Assembly: GCF_003892345.1 (NCBI RefSeq)
Contig: NZ_RRUE01000001.1
Location: 961,008-1,025,007 of the forward strand
DNA length: 64,000 bases
Direction: 5' to 3'
Source: Lautropia dentalis
GTDB lineage: Bacteria > Pseudomonadota > Gammaproteobacteria > Burkholderiales > Burkholderiaceae_E
Positions 28,326-45,300 of the stretch are shown piece after piece; position 1 is the stretch's first letter, and every line of letters starts with the position of its first letter. The translations under genes and the position numbers were made by a program. Below the pieces are notes generated by a model. The model was given only the letters and a program-made list of their open reading frames with translations. It was not told where the DNA came from and made no database searches.

Positions 28326-29243
28326 TTATGAGGCTGCATGCTGTGCGATCGATTCCCGCAACCACTGGTGGCCTGCATCGCGGTGCAGCCGCTCGGGCCA
28401 GAGCATGTGCATGTCGAAGCCCGGGATGTCCAGCGGCGCGGGCCGTACGCGCAGGGTGGCCTGATGCTGCACGAGCCGCGATGGCACCATGGCCACCAGA
28501 TCGGTACTGGCCAGCACGGACAGCAGCGTGCCGAAATGCGGGACTGACAGGACGACGTTGCGGGACAGCCCCTGCCGTTGCAGTATGCGGTCGGTCACCC
28601 CCAGAAAGCCGCCTCCGTCCGGCGAGACGATGGCATGTTCCAGCTGGCAGAACCGGGCCAGCGTGGGACGACGTTTCAGCTGGGGGTGATCGCGGCGCCC
28701 GGCCAGCACATAGTGTTCGGTGAACATGGCACGGCTGCGCAGGCCAGGGGGTGAGTCATCCGGCGTGTGAAAGACGAGGTCGATGTCCCCCTGTTCGGCC
28801 TGCCGTGCCAGGGCGGGGGGCTCCAGATTGACGAGCGCCAGCCGGATGCCGGGAGCCTGCCTTCTCAGGGTGTCGAGAATGGGCTGGATGATCGTGATGG
28901 CGGCATAGTCGGACGCGGCAATACGCCAGGTCTGCTGCGCATGGGCGGGGTCGAAGGGTGCAGCAGGCGCTACGGCCAGTGCCAGATCGGCCAGTGCCTG
29001 CTGCAGTGGCTCGCGCAGGGCATCGGCACGGGCCGTCGGGCGCATGCCGCGCGGGCCGGGCAGCAGCAGCGGATCGGAAAAGATCCGGCGCAGGCGTGCC
29101 AGCTGCACGCTGACCGTGGGCTGCGCCAGATGCAGCCGTTCTGCGGCGCGGGTGACGCTGTGCTCGGCCAGCAGGGTATCGAGCGTGACCAGCAGGTTCA
29201 GGTCGATGCGGCGCAGGGGATTGTCCATGGCAATATCTGTCAT
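28326..29243 (-). CDS. LysR-family transcriptional regulator
   Basis: A 305-residue regulator with an N-terminal winged helix-turn-helix (about 10-67: LNLLVTLDTLLAEHSVTRAA then LAQPTVSVQLARLRRIFSD) and a periplasmic-binding-like effector domain. It is divergent from the flavodoxin-fold quinone reductase gene at 29446, the usual arrangement of a LysR regulator with its target. The 200-bp gap contains an AT-rich stretch (29245-29270, with TTCATTTTCACTATAG) that could hold the shared operator. Whether it also influences the nearby biosynthetic cluster is not visible. Confidence 0.93.
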   Translation of the reverse strand: MTDIAMDNPLRRIDLNLLVTLDTLLAEHSVTRAAERLHLAQPTVSVQLARLRRIFSDPLLLPGPRGMRPTARADALREPLQQALADLALAVAPAAPFDPAHAQQTWRIAASDYAAITIIQPILDTLRRQAPGIRLALVNLEPPALARQAEQGDIDLVFHTPDDSPPGLRSRAMFTEHYVLAGRRDHPQLKRRPTLARFCQLEHAIVSPDGGGFLGVTDRILQRQGLSRNVVLSVPHFGTLLSVLASTDLVAMVPSRLVQHQATLRVRPAPLDIPGFDMHMLWPERLHRDAGHQWLRESIAQHAAS

Positions 29244-29445
29244 TCCGAAAATTCATTTTCACTATAGCGCAAGGGCGCCTATCGTGCAGGGATGGGGCCG
29301 GCCGCAGACGCATTTGCAGAAGCAGGCGCGGAACATGCGCGGTTGCCGGGTCCCGAAACTGGCAAGTCAGCCGGAAGAGGAAAAATCCGGTGCAACATGG
29401 CCCATGTGGGCATCACGAACGCATGCAGAACGGTGAAAAACGGAA

Positions 29446-30489
29446 ATGATGAAAAACAACGGCACGATGAATAGTGGCATGACGGAAAACGGTATCGTGA
29501 ACGGCGGCGTCGCGGGAAGTGGCATTCCAGGGGCGCTACCCATGGAAACGGCAATGCCGGAAAATGTGCCGGTGTGCGACAGGATGATGGGCAAGGCTAC
29601 GCTGGCAGCCCGCCCGCGGACGATCCTTCTGGTGCATGCACACCCGGAGCCGACCTCGTTTACCCGCCATCTGGTCACGGTGGCAGAACGGACACTTGCC
29701 GGACAGGGGCACACCGTGCTGCAGTCCGACCTGTACGCCATGCAGTGGAAGGCCGTTTTCGATGCAGACGATTTTCCGCAGCGCCTCGATACACAGCGGC
29801 TGTCGTTCATCGATGAATCACGCCATGCCTTTGCCCAGGGCTGCCAGACGGCCGATGTCGAGGCCGAGCAGGCAAAACTGCAGGCAGCCGACGCGGTGAT
29901 TCTCGTCTTTCCGCTCTGGTGGTTCGGCATGCCGGCCATCATGAAGGGCTGGATCGAGCGGGTCTGGGCCTATGGGCTGGCCTACGGGTACGGGGATGCC
30001 GGCAATGCACATCGCTATGGTGAAGGCGGTTTTGCCGGCAAGCGTGCCCTGCTGGCCGTGTCGGTGGGTGGCCCGGAAAAGGATTATTCACCGCGGGGCA
30101 TCAATGGCCCGCTGGAGCAGCTGCTGTTTCCGGTAACACACGGCGCACTGTTCTATCCGGGCATGGCCGTGCTGCCCACCTTTGCCGTTTATGACACGGG
30201 CCGGATGGATGCATCTGTCGCCGACAGGGCGACGATGGCGTGGCGGCAGCGTCTGGAGAACCTGTTCACCGATGCGCCCATTCCCTATCGCCGGCAGAAC
30301 GGGGGCGATTATCCGGACCGCCACGTGCTGGCCGATGATGTGGCGCCCGGGCAGACCGGCATCATGGCGCATGTAGCGGGTGTCATGGACTCATCCATCC
30401 CAGCGAGGTCTCCTTTGGGCGTGCAAGACGGGCCGGCGGGGCCACAGAAGCACGCGTCTGCGACCCGCCCTATTTCGCCGCAGCCTTGA
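29446..30489 (+). CDS. flavodoxin-fold NAD(P)H:quinone oxidoreductase family protein
   Basis: Member of the NQO1/KefF/MdaB flavodoxin-like group that reduces quinones or nitro compounds with NAD(P)H. The FMN/FAD-binding start of the fold is ILLVHAHPEPTSF near residue 60, followed by VFPLWWFGMPAIMKGWIERV and the GGPEKDYSPRG loop. The first 45 residues (Gly/Asn/Met rich) and the last 50 are non-conserved, so translation may begin later, for example at 29584. The divergent LysR gene is the probable regulator. Its 3' end overlaps the end of the convergent gene at 30470 by 20 bp and contains a dispersed-element half-site. Confidence 0.87.
   Translation: MMKNNGTMNSGMTENGIVNGGVAGSGIPGALPMETAMPENVPVCDRMMGKATLAARPRTILLVHAHPEPTSFTRHLVTVAERTLAGQGHTVLQSDLYAMQWKAVFDADDFPQRLDTQRLSFIDESRHAFAQGCQTADVEAEQAKLQAADAVILVFPLWWFGMPAIMKGWIERVWAYGLAYGYGDAGNAHRYGEGGFAGKRALLAVSVGGPEKDYSPRGINGPLEQLLFPVTHGALFYPGMAVLPTFAVYDTGRMDASVADRATMAWRQRLENLFTDAPIPYRRQNGGDYPDRHVLADDVAPGQTGIMAHVAGVMDSSIPARSPLGVQDGPAGPQKHASATRPISPQP
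30377..30400. repeat. half-copy of the dispersed GTCATGGA element
   Basis: GCGGGTGTCATGGACTCATC lies inside the poorly conserved 3' end of the quinone reductase gene. Confidence 0.6.
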
Positions 30490-30991
30490 TCCGCAGGATT
30501 TCCTGCACGAAGTCCCGCATCTGCTGCGGGAAGCCGGCATCGTCCAGCGTGCCGATGAGCGCGAAGGTATCGGGCTTGCCGCCATCGTCGGCCTCGACCC
30601 GTGTGCCCCGATAGTGCTGGAAGAAGAGCGCCTTGCCGCCGCGGATCTTGCCGCGGTGCAGGACGTGGGTGCGTCCCGCGTCGTCACGGGCAAAGACGCC
30701 GGAGATGGCGCGGGACAGATCCTCGACCGGAAAATTGATTTCCGCGGCCAGCGACATTTTCTTCCCGGACTGTGGCGCGCCGGTGCCGAAGCCGTTGAAA
30801 TGCCTGTTGCCCAGGGCCTGGTACACGTACCAGAGGTCCAGCGCGGGGCCGTAGTGCAGCGTGGCGGCAAAACCGCCGCCGGGGCCGGCCACGGTACCTT
30901 CGCTGGCCTGGTTCAGGGCCGCCTGCAGCTGCGCGCCCAGCTGCTGCTGGGCGGCGGCCAGGCTGGCTGCGTCGGTGATGACGGTGAGCAT
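30470..30991 (-). CDS. hypothetical protein downstream of the NRPS gene
   Basis: A 173-residue soluble protein that I do not recognise. There is no signal peptide or membrane helix. It starts with an Ala/Gln-rich helix (AAAQQQLGAQLQAALNQA), then a Gly-rich turn and aromatic-rich segments (LWYVYQALGNRHFNGFG). AGGAG precedes the ATG by 8 nt. It follows the NRPS gene by 68 bp on the same strand, so it is probably the last gene of the biosynthetic operon. Since the NRPS lacks a releasing domain, this protein is a candidate accessory factor, but nothing in the sequence shows a hydrolase motif. Confidence 0.75.
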   Translation of the reverse strand: MLTVITDAASLAAAQQQLGAQLQAALNQASEGTVAGPGGGFAATLHYGPALDLWYVYQALGNRHFNGFGTGAPQSGKKMSLAAEINFPVEDLSRAISGVFARDDAGRTHVLHRGKIRGGKALFFQHYRGTRVEADDGGKPDTFALIGTLDDAGFPQQMRDFVQEILRIKAAAK

Positions 30992-31059
30992 GGTGCATCT
31001 CCTGGTTCGTTCGGTGCAAAAGGGCCAGCCTGCCGGTTCGGTGTGCTGTCCTGCGCAGT

Positions 31060-36987
<5,928 letters not shown>

Positions 36988-37211
36988 GATGTCTTTCTCG
37001 GATGGGGGCGGTATGGCGGTCCGGACGGCCTGCACGGGTCAGGCGGTGGCCGGAGACGCGACACGTGCGTGAGTGCGCTGGTGCCGGGGGCGTGCCGGAA
37101 GGGTCGTTCCGGCGGGGCCGCGCCTTCGGATCATCCGGCTGCTGCGCCGGGTGCGGTGCAGCGGCCGGACGGGGCACGCGGGCCGTGTGTCATGCGGTTG
37201 GCACGCAGGGG

Positions 37212-39395
37212 TCAGTGATCGTTCTTGAGCTGGATGTAGCTGCCCGGCCGCTCCGGGTCGGCGACGAACCAGGCGGCCTTGCCGCTGGCGTCGCGCCCCA
37301 GGCGGGCACCGGGTACCGGCGGATCGTTCGGATCCATCTTGCTGACCGTGTCCTTCTGCGGGGTCTTGCCGGGCAGGAAGCCGTCGGCCTGCAGTTCCAG
37401 CACGGCGTCGCAGAAGGCCTTGCGGATGGCCTCCACATCGGCTTCCGTGTGTGCCGTGGTCATGAAGCACGGGAAGTTGTCGAGGATGTGGATGCCCCGG
37501 TTGCGCATCTGGGCAAACAGCAGGTCCTGGTACGGGTGGTCTTCGGTGAAGACGATCCGCCAGACCGAGGCGAAGTGCTTGACCAGGATCGGCGCACCGT
37601 GCTCCTCGCAGAAGGCATTGAGCTGCCCGGCCAGCCGGGCCGTGGTGTCGTTGACCTGCTGCTGCAGCGACGGGCCAGCCTCCTTCAGGTGGGTGAGCAC
37701 GGCGTGGCAGGCGGCCAGTGCCAGCGGGTGACGCACGAAGGTGCCGGCAAAGTAGGTCACGCCCACGGTCGGGATCGAATCGTCGCCATACTGCCAGGCG
37801 CCACCATCCAGGGCGTCCATGTATTGGCGCTTGCCGGCGATGATGCCGATCGGGAAGCCGCCGCCGATGACCTTGCCGTAGCTGGCCAGGTCGGCACGGA
37901 TGTCGAAGTGGGCCTGGGCGCCGCCCGGGCCGGTACGGAAACCGGTGACCACTTCGTCGAAGATCAGCAGCGAACCCGATTCCTCGGTGATGCGGCGCAG
38001 GTCGTGCAGGAACTCACGCGGCTGCAGGTCCGGACGGCGGCTCTGCACCGGCTCGACCAGCACGGCGGCCAGATTGTCGGCGTTGTCGCGCACCCACTGC
38101 AGGGCGTCCGGATCGCCGTACTCCAGGATGACGACGTTGGCAGCGGTGTTCGGCATGATGCCGGGGGCGGCCGGCAGCGCCCGGCCGCGGGCTCCCAGCC
38201 GCACGATCACCTCGTCGAAGATGCCGTGGTACGAGCCGGCAAACACGGCGATGCGTTCGCGGCCGGTGACGGTCCGGGCGATGCGCACGCAGCCCATCAC
38301 GGCTTCGGAACCGGTGTTGCACAGCGCCGCGCGGTCGAAGCCGGTCATCTCGCAGACCAGTTCGGTGACCGGGCCGGCCAGCGGGTGCTGCGGGCCGATC
38401 TCGTAGCCCAGCGCCATCTGGCGCTGGACGGCCTCGAGCACGAAGTCGGGCTGCCAGCCGAACAGGCTCATGCCGAAGCCGTTCAGGGCGTCGACGTATT
38501 CATTGCCATCGAGGTCCCACAGGTGCGAGCCCTTCGATTTCTCGATGACGATCTGGTAGATCATCTCCTTCAGGCGGGGGCGGAAACCGTTGACCACCCG
38601 CGGGTCGGCCGAGTGCGGGCGATGCTGGGCCGTGTGATCGCGCGAGGCGCGGGTGCGGTCCACATAGCGCTTGATGAAGGCATCCAGCCGGGCCTCCTGC
38701 CGGGGCGTCAGGGCCTCGGCCTGCTGGCGGTAGATGCGGGCGATGGCGCCGAAGGCCTTTTTCGGGTCGTCGGTGGGCTTCTCGTCGGTATCGCCGCCCG
38801 GGGTGCCGGCAGCCTTGCCGGTCGCTGCCGCCGCGGGCTGCGGGGCGCTGGCCGGCGCTGTGGATCCCGTGGCCACCTCGGTGGTGCCGACGACGGCCTG
38901 GGTTGGCAGGACGGGGGGCTGGCCGGTCAGCAGGCGCAGCTGGTTCTCCATCAGCTGCAGCTGCTGGCTGAGCACGAACGACACGCTGTCGACGGCACCG
39001 GGCGGCACGGCGGCCGCCAGCACGGGTACCTGGGCCGGTTGCGCCACCAGTGGCATCTGGGCGGTCTGGCCGGCGGGGGCCGCGGAGGCCGCCTGGCCGG
39101 CGGCAGGGGCCTGGGCCGCCGGGGCGGCCGGCAGGGCATCGGCGGGCAGCACGCTGTCCAGATGCTGGACCACGGCGCTGGGGGTGGGCAGGTCGGTCAT
39201 CAGCTGCCGGAAGCTGACCGGCGCATTGAAGTGGCGCTTGATCTGCAGGGCCAGCTGGGTCAGCAGCAGCGAATCGAGCCCGAGATCGACGAAGGCGCTC
39301 TCACGGTCGGCTTCGCCGATGGTGATGCCACAGACTTCGTCGATGGTGTCGGCGAGTTCCTGGTGCAGTCTCGCCTGGCGGTCGTTGGTGCTCAT
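37212..39395 (-). CDS. ACP-aminotransferase fusion of the PKS/NRPS line
   Basis: A 727-residue protein that joins an acyl carrier domain (Ser near residue 41 in LGLDSLLLTQ) through a long Ala/Pro/Gln linker to a class III (GSA-like) PLP aminotransferase. The PLP region shows CNTGSEAVMGCVR, SYHGIFDEV, FDEVVTGFRTGPGG and the Schiff-base Lys near 507 in SYGKVIGGG. Fused domains of this kind in mycosubtilin- and microcystin-type lines convert a beta-keto thioester to a beta-amino thioester. Its ATG overlaps the PKS stop (ATGA). The C-terminal tail (PVPGARLGRDASGKAAWF) resembles the linker that leads into a condensation domain in related lines, here on the next protein. A 224-bp gap separates it from the NRPS gene. 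Confidence 0.93.
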   Translation of the reverse strand: MSTNDRQARLHQELADTIDEVCGITIGEADRESAFVDLGLDSLLLTQLALQIKRHFNAPVSFRQLMTDLPTPSAVVQHLDSVLPADALPAAPAAQAPAAGQAASAAPAGQTAQMPLVAQPAQVPVLAAAVPPGAVDSVSFVLSQQLQLMENQLRLLTGQPPVLPTQAVVGTTEVATGSTAPASAPQPAAAATGKAAGTPGGDTDEKPTDDPKKAFGAIARIYRQQAEALTPRQEARLDAFIKRYVDRTRASRDHTAQHRPHSADPRVVNGFRPRLKEMIYQIVIEKSKGSHLWDLDGNEYVDALNGFGMSLFGWQPDFVLEAVQRQMALGYEIGPQHPLAGPVTELVCEMTGFDRAALCNTGSEAVMGCVRIARTVTGRERIAVFAGSYHGIFDEVIVRLGARGRALPAAPGIMPNTAANVVILEYGDPDALQWVRDNADNLAAVLVEPVQSRRPDLQPREFLHDLRRITEESGSLLIFDEVVTGFRTGPGGAQAHFDIRADLASYGKVIGGGFPIGIIAGKRQYMDALDGGAWQYGDDSIPTVGVTYFAGTFVRHPLALAACHAVLTHLKEAGPSLQQQVNDTTARLAGQLNAFCEEHGAPILVKHFASVWRIVFTEDHPYQDLLFAQMRNRGIHILDNFPCFMTTAHTEADVEAIRKAFCDAVLELQADGFLPGKTPQKDTVSKMDPNDPPVPGARLGRDASGKAAWFVADPERPGSYIQLKNDH

Positions 39396-42300
39396 GGTTT
39401 GGGAGGCAGTTCGTTTGATTGGTTTGAAGGGGAGGAGGATGCCGTCGGAGCCGACGGTGCATCCGGTGTCGTGACCGGGGGCGCGCCATGCGCCGTCCCG
39501 GGGTGGGTGGCGGTATTTGCGGCGGACGCCGGCCCGGAGGCTGGGTCGGCAGTGGTTGCCGGGGGCGTGCCCGCAGCGGTTGCCTGCGCCGTATCCGCGC
39601 TGTCTGCTGGTGCTGCGCCCGTGGTGCCTGCCGGTGCCGTGCCTGTGCTGGCTGCCGGGGTCGTGCCCAGGGCGGCGACACTGGCCTGGTATGCCTGCAG
39701 GGCCTGGCGCAGGGCGGCAATGGCGGCCTGCGCGGCGGCAATCAGGGCCTGGCGGTCGCCGGAGGCCGGTACCGGGGCCGCACCGGCCGCACTGGTCGCA
39801 CTGGTCGCACTGGTCGCACTGGTCGCACTGGTCGCACTGGTCGCACTGGTCGCACTGGTCGCACTGGCGGCAGCGCCTGCCAGTGGAGGCAGACCTGCAC
39901 CGGGCATGGATGCGCCGAACGGCGCCCGCTGGGTGCCTGCCGGGGGCGCCGGCAGCCAGTAGTCGCGGCCTTCGAACGGATAGGTGGGCAGCGGCAGGCG
40001 GCGGCCGTGCGACGGCACGGGGGCCAGTCGTGGCAGGCGGCCTTCGCACCACATCCGCGCATCGGCGCGGGCCAGCATGAGGCCCTCGTCCTCCGGCTGG
40101 CTGCCGAGACTGCTGATGAAGCTGCCGGCCTGGGCGCCTGCCTTGCCGCTGGCGCCCGCATGCCGGGGCGTGCCCGACGTCGTGGGGGTGCTGTCCGTGG
40201 CTGGTGCGATGCCCCGGCCATCGGCGGTGGCCGCAGGACCGGATGATGCCCCGGCTGCCTCCTGCGCTGCGCTTTCGGCGGCGATGCCGGCAGCCGTGCG
40301 CCGGACCAGATTGCCCAGGATGCGGCCGGGGCCGATCTCCAGGAAGCTGGCGCCCGGATGCCGGGCGAGCGCGGTGCGCGCCGCGTCGGCAAAGCGGACG
40401 GTATCGCGCAGCTGGTCGGCCCACCACTGCGGGTCGGTCGCTTCCGCGTCGGTCAGCGGCTGGCCGGTGCGCCCCGAGATGACCGGGATGCGCGGGGCCG
40501 ACAGTGACACCCGGGCCACGGCCCGTGCAAAGGGCGAGACGGCCGGCTCCATCATGGCCGAGTGGAAGGCGTGCGAGGTCTTCAGCCGCTGGTGGCCGAT
40601 GCCCTCGGCATCCAGCCGCGCGGCCAGCATGTCGATGGCCACGGCTGGACCGGCCACCACACAGGCTTCGGGGGCATTGATGGTGGCCACCGAGACATCG
40701 TCCGGCAGCCATGGGGCAATCGCTTCTGCCGACTGCTGTACCGCCAGCATGATGCCGGCCGGCAGCCCCTGGATGAGCTGCCCGCGCAGGGCGACCAGCC
40801 GCGCCGCATCGTGCAGGGACATGACGCCGGCGATGACGGCGGCGGCAAACTCGCCCAGGCTGTGTCCGAGTACCGCATCCGGCTGCAGGCCACGATGCTG
40901 CCAGAGCCGGGCCAGCGCGTATTCGAGAGCGAACAGGGCGGGCTGGGTGAGGGCGGTGCGGGCCAGATCGGCCTCGCTGCCCTCGAATACCAGCGTGCGC
41001 AGGTCGGCACGGGGCGCCGGGCTGGCATGGCCGGCCGGGGCTTCGTGGCGGGCGGGATTGCTGGCGGACGCGTGTTTCTGGGTGCCGGTATCGGCCGCTC
41101 CGGTCAGCAGACCGTCCGGAATCAGGTTGTCCAGCCAGGCCCGGCTGTCCTCGGCGGCCTGCGGCAGCGGGCCGATGGCTTCGGCCACCTCGTCGAAGGC
41201 GCGGGCAAAGACCGGTTCCTGTTCGTACAGCTGCCGTCCCATGCCGGCGTACTGGGCGCCCTGGCCGGAGAACAGCCAGACGAGCGGCCCCTGGCCGGTT
41301 GCCTTCGCCGCTGCATGGTCGGGACTGGCCGGTTTTTCCAGTGCGGCGATGGCTTCGGCAATGGTCCGGGCCAGCACCACTTGACGGTGGGCCAGCGGGC
41401 TGCGGCCATGGGCCAGCGTGAAGCTGATGTGCGGCAGCAGTGCGTCGGCAGAATGCATGGCAGCGTGGCTGGTGCCCTCCGCGGCACTGCTCCCTTTTGT
41501 TGCATGGCCTGTGCCCCCTGCGTCGCGGGTCCCTTCCGCTGCCTGGCCCGGAGCCGGTGCGCCCGTGGCGTCCGGCCCGGCGACCAGCTGCCGCAGGTAA
41601 GCGGCCAGCTGGCTGCGCTGGGTGGCCAGGGCGGTGGGCGTGGCCGCGCTCAGCGGCAGTGCATGCGGTACCGCGGGCGTCGGGGTGTCGCCGCCGGCAG
41701 CCGGGTCGGTGCCGGGCAGGGCCGCGTCGCCGGCAGCGTGCACCCGGGAGGCGTCACTGGCCGGGTGAGTCACTCCGCTGTCCGGGTGGGCGTCGTTGCC
41801 GGCCGGCAGCGCACCCGGGGCCAGATCGGCCGGGGCTTCCTCCAGGATGATGTGCGCGTTGGTACCGCCCACGCCGAAGGCGCTGACGGCGGCACGGCGC
41901 GGCGTGCCGGGCGTGACCGGCCACGGCGTGTGTTCGGCCGTGACGCGGAACGGGCTGCTCTCCAGCTGCAGGCCGGGGTTGGGGCTGCGATAGTGCAGGG
42001 TGCCCGGAATGAGCTGGTGCTGCAGGGCCATCAGGGTCTTGATGGTGGCCGAGGCGCCGGCGGCAATGACGGTGTGGCCGATGTTGCTCTTGAGCGAGCC
42101 CAGCGTGGCAAAACCGGTGTCGGATGTTTCCTCGCGCCAGGCGCGGGTCAGCGCCCGGACCTCCACCGGATCACCCATCGGTGTGGCGGTGCCGTGTGCC
42201 TCCACATACTGGATGCTGCGGGCCGGTACCCCGGCATCGGCCAGTGCGGCACGGATCACGGCATGCTGGCCGTCCAGGCTCACCGCCGTGAAGCTGGCCT

Positions 42301-45300
42301 TGTTGCCGCCATCGTTGTTGACGGCCACGCCCCGGATCACCCCGTAGACGGTATCGCCGTCGCGGCGGGCATCGGCCAGGCGCTTGAGCAGCACCACGGC
42401 CGCGCCATCGGAGAACACGGTGCCCTGGGCATCCGCATCGAAGCTGCGGGTACGGCCGTCGGGCGAGAGCATCGAACCGGCCTCGTAGCGGTAGCCGCTG
42501 TTGACCGGTGCCGTCACGGCCACACCGCCGGCCAGCGCCATCTCGCACTGGCCCGCCCGCAGGGCCAGTACGGCCTGGGCAATGGCCACCAGCGAGGTGG
42601 AGCAGGCGGTGTGCACCGAAATGGCCGGTCCCTGCAGGTTCAGCCGGTTGGCCGTACGGGTGGCGATGTAGTCCTTCTCGTTGTCGAGCATCACCTGGAA
42701 CTCGCCGAGGCCGGCGATCTTTTCCGGGTAATGCTGCAGGTGGCGCTGGAAATAGGTGGCGTTGTACATGCCGGCGAACACGCCGATGCGGCGGTCGCCG
42801 TCACGCGGTGCATGGCCGCCGTGCTCCAGACACTGCCAGGCCAGTTCGAGGAAGATGCGCTGCTGCGGGTCCATCAGCTCGGCCTCGCGCGGACCGATGC
42901 CGAAGAAGGCGGCATCGAAGCGTCCGGCATCGTCCAGGATGCCGCGGGCCGATACGTAGTCCGGGTCGCTGGTCAGGCTGGCCGGCAGTGACGGATCCAG
43001 CTCTTCCGGACGGAAGTGGCGAATGCCGTCCACGCCGTCCAGCAGGTTCTGCCACAGGGCCTCGATGCTGCTGGCGCCGGGGAAGCGGCCCGCCATGCCG
43101 ATGATGGCGATGGCGCGGTCTTCGGCATGATCCCGGGGTGTGGCGACTGCCGGTGACTCCGGTGCCGCAGAGGCCGTGCCTGCCGGCGCCGACGGGGAGG
43201 GCGCGGCCACCAGCTCCGGCCGGCTGGCCGCGATGCGGGCGGCGAAGGCACGGGCCGTGGGCTCGCCGAAGAAATCCTCGATGCCGATCACCGGCCCGAA
43301 GTGCTGCTGCAGCACTTCCAGCGCCTGGGCGGCCAGCAGCGAGGAGCCGCCCACCTCGAAGAAGTTGTCGTGTGCCTGCAGCCGGTCGATGGCCAGCACC
43401 GGCTTGAGCAGGCCCACCACCTGCTGCTCCAGGGCGCGCAGGGCCATGCTGTCGACAGAAGCTACGCTGACAGCCGATTTTGTGTCTTCTGCTACACCCG
43501 ACTGTATCTTTTTGCTGGAAAGTGCAAATCCGGCCTCGGTGGAGGTTACGTCACCACCTGTAACGCCCGTGTCTTCTGTAAGGGTTTTGGCGCGATTTGT
43601 AGCCGCTGTCTCCGAAATACCCGCCAATTCGGGGGGGAGACCGGCGCCTTCCTGCCGGGGGGAGGGGGACTGAACGGCGGGCATCGCGGCCGTTTGGGCC
43701 GCTTCGGCCGTCCTGCTGGCCGGATCCGGCCGGGTGGTTGCGTCTTCCATGGCCTGCAGTGCCCGGCGATCCAGCTTGCCGTTCAGCGTGATCGGCAGCT
43801 CCGGCACATGCACGAAGCGGGCCGGCATCATGTAGACGGGCAGGCGGGCGCGGCAGTGATCGCGCAGCGCATCGTCATCGGGCAGCGTCTGGCCCGCTGC
43901 CGCCACCAGCCAGGCCACCAGACGGCGCTCGCCATTGGGGGGCGTCTCGTCCGTGATGGCGGCGCTGGCCACGGCCGGATGTCCGGACAGCACGGCCTCG
44001 ATCTCGCCCGGTTCGATCCGGAAACCGCGGATCTTGAGCTGCCCGTCCAGCCGGCCCAGATACTCGAGCCGGCCATCGTCCAGCCAGCGCACGGCATCGC
44101 CGGTGCGGTAGAGCATGTCGTTCGCCTGACCGAACGGGTCGTGCACGAAGCGCTCGCGGGTCAGGTCCGGGCGGTTCAGGTAGCCCAGGGCAAGGCCGGG
44201 GCCGCCGATGTAGAGTTCGCCGGTCAGCCCCGGCGGTACCGGTTCGCCGGCGGGGGTGAGCACCCGCACGTAGGTCCAGTTGATCGGACGGCCCAGCGGT
44301 ACCGAACTGTGCGTGGCCAGGTCGTGTTCCGACACCGGGCCGGTCACGGCGAAGGTAGTGGTCTCCGTGGGGCCATAGCCGTTGATCAGCTGCAGCCCGG
44401 GCAGCGCCTGCAGTGTCTTGCGCACGTGGCGTGGCGACAGGGCCTCGCCGCCCGTCATCAGCGTGCGCAGCCCCTGCAGATGCAGCGGGTTCTCGTCCAC
44501 GACGCGGTTGAAGAGTGCCGCCGTCAGCCAGGCCGCATTGACGCCCTCGTCGCGGATGGTGGCGGCCAGCCCCGTGCCCGTAGGGATGGCCTGCGGGTGG
44601 ATCACGCAAGTGCCGCCATTGAGCAGCGGCCCCCAGATTTCGAGGGTCGAGGCATCGAAGGCGAGCGGGGCCGCATGCAGCATCACCAGCCGCGCATTGA
44701 GCGGTGCGTAATACTGGCGGTACACCAGCCGGACGATGGCGCGGTGCGGAATGACCACGCCCTTGGGCGTTCCGGTCGAACCGGAGGTGTACATCACATA
44801 GGCCCCGTGCCGCGCCGAGTTGCCCATGCGCATCAGCGTCTGTTCCGAGAGCTGCTCGGACAGCTGGGGCACGGTGTCCTCGGTGATCAGCGTTTCGTTG
44901 CTGCGCTCCTCGCGTGGGTCGGTATCGATGTTCCAGATCGGAATGTCCCGCTGCACGGCCAGTTCCTGCTGCCAGGGCAGGGTGTGGGCATCGGTCAGCA
45001 GCAGGGCGGGCTGGCTGTCCTCGAGCATCAGCGTCAGCCGCTGCGCCGGACTGGCCGGGTCGATGGGCACATACATGGCGCCCAGCCGCAGGATGGCCAG
45101 CATCAGCGCAATGCTCTCGGGGCGACGCGACAGCAGCATCGCCACCCGGTCGCCGGCGCCCACGTTCATCGCCTGCAGACGGGTGGTGTGGCGCACCGAG
45201 ATGTCGTGCAGCGTCTCGTACGTCCAGCTCACGCCGTTCTCGCCGGGCATGCGCACGGCCAGCGCCTTCGGATGGCGCTGGCACTGCAGCTCGAAGCGGT

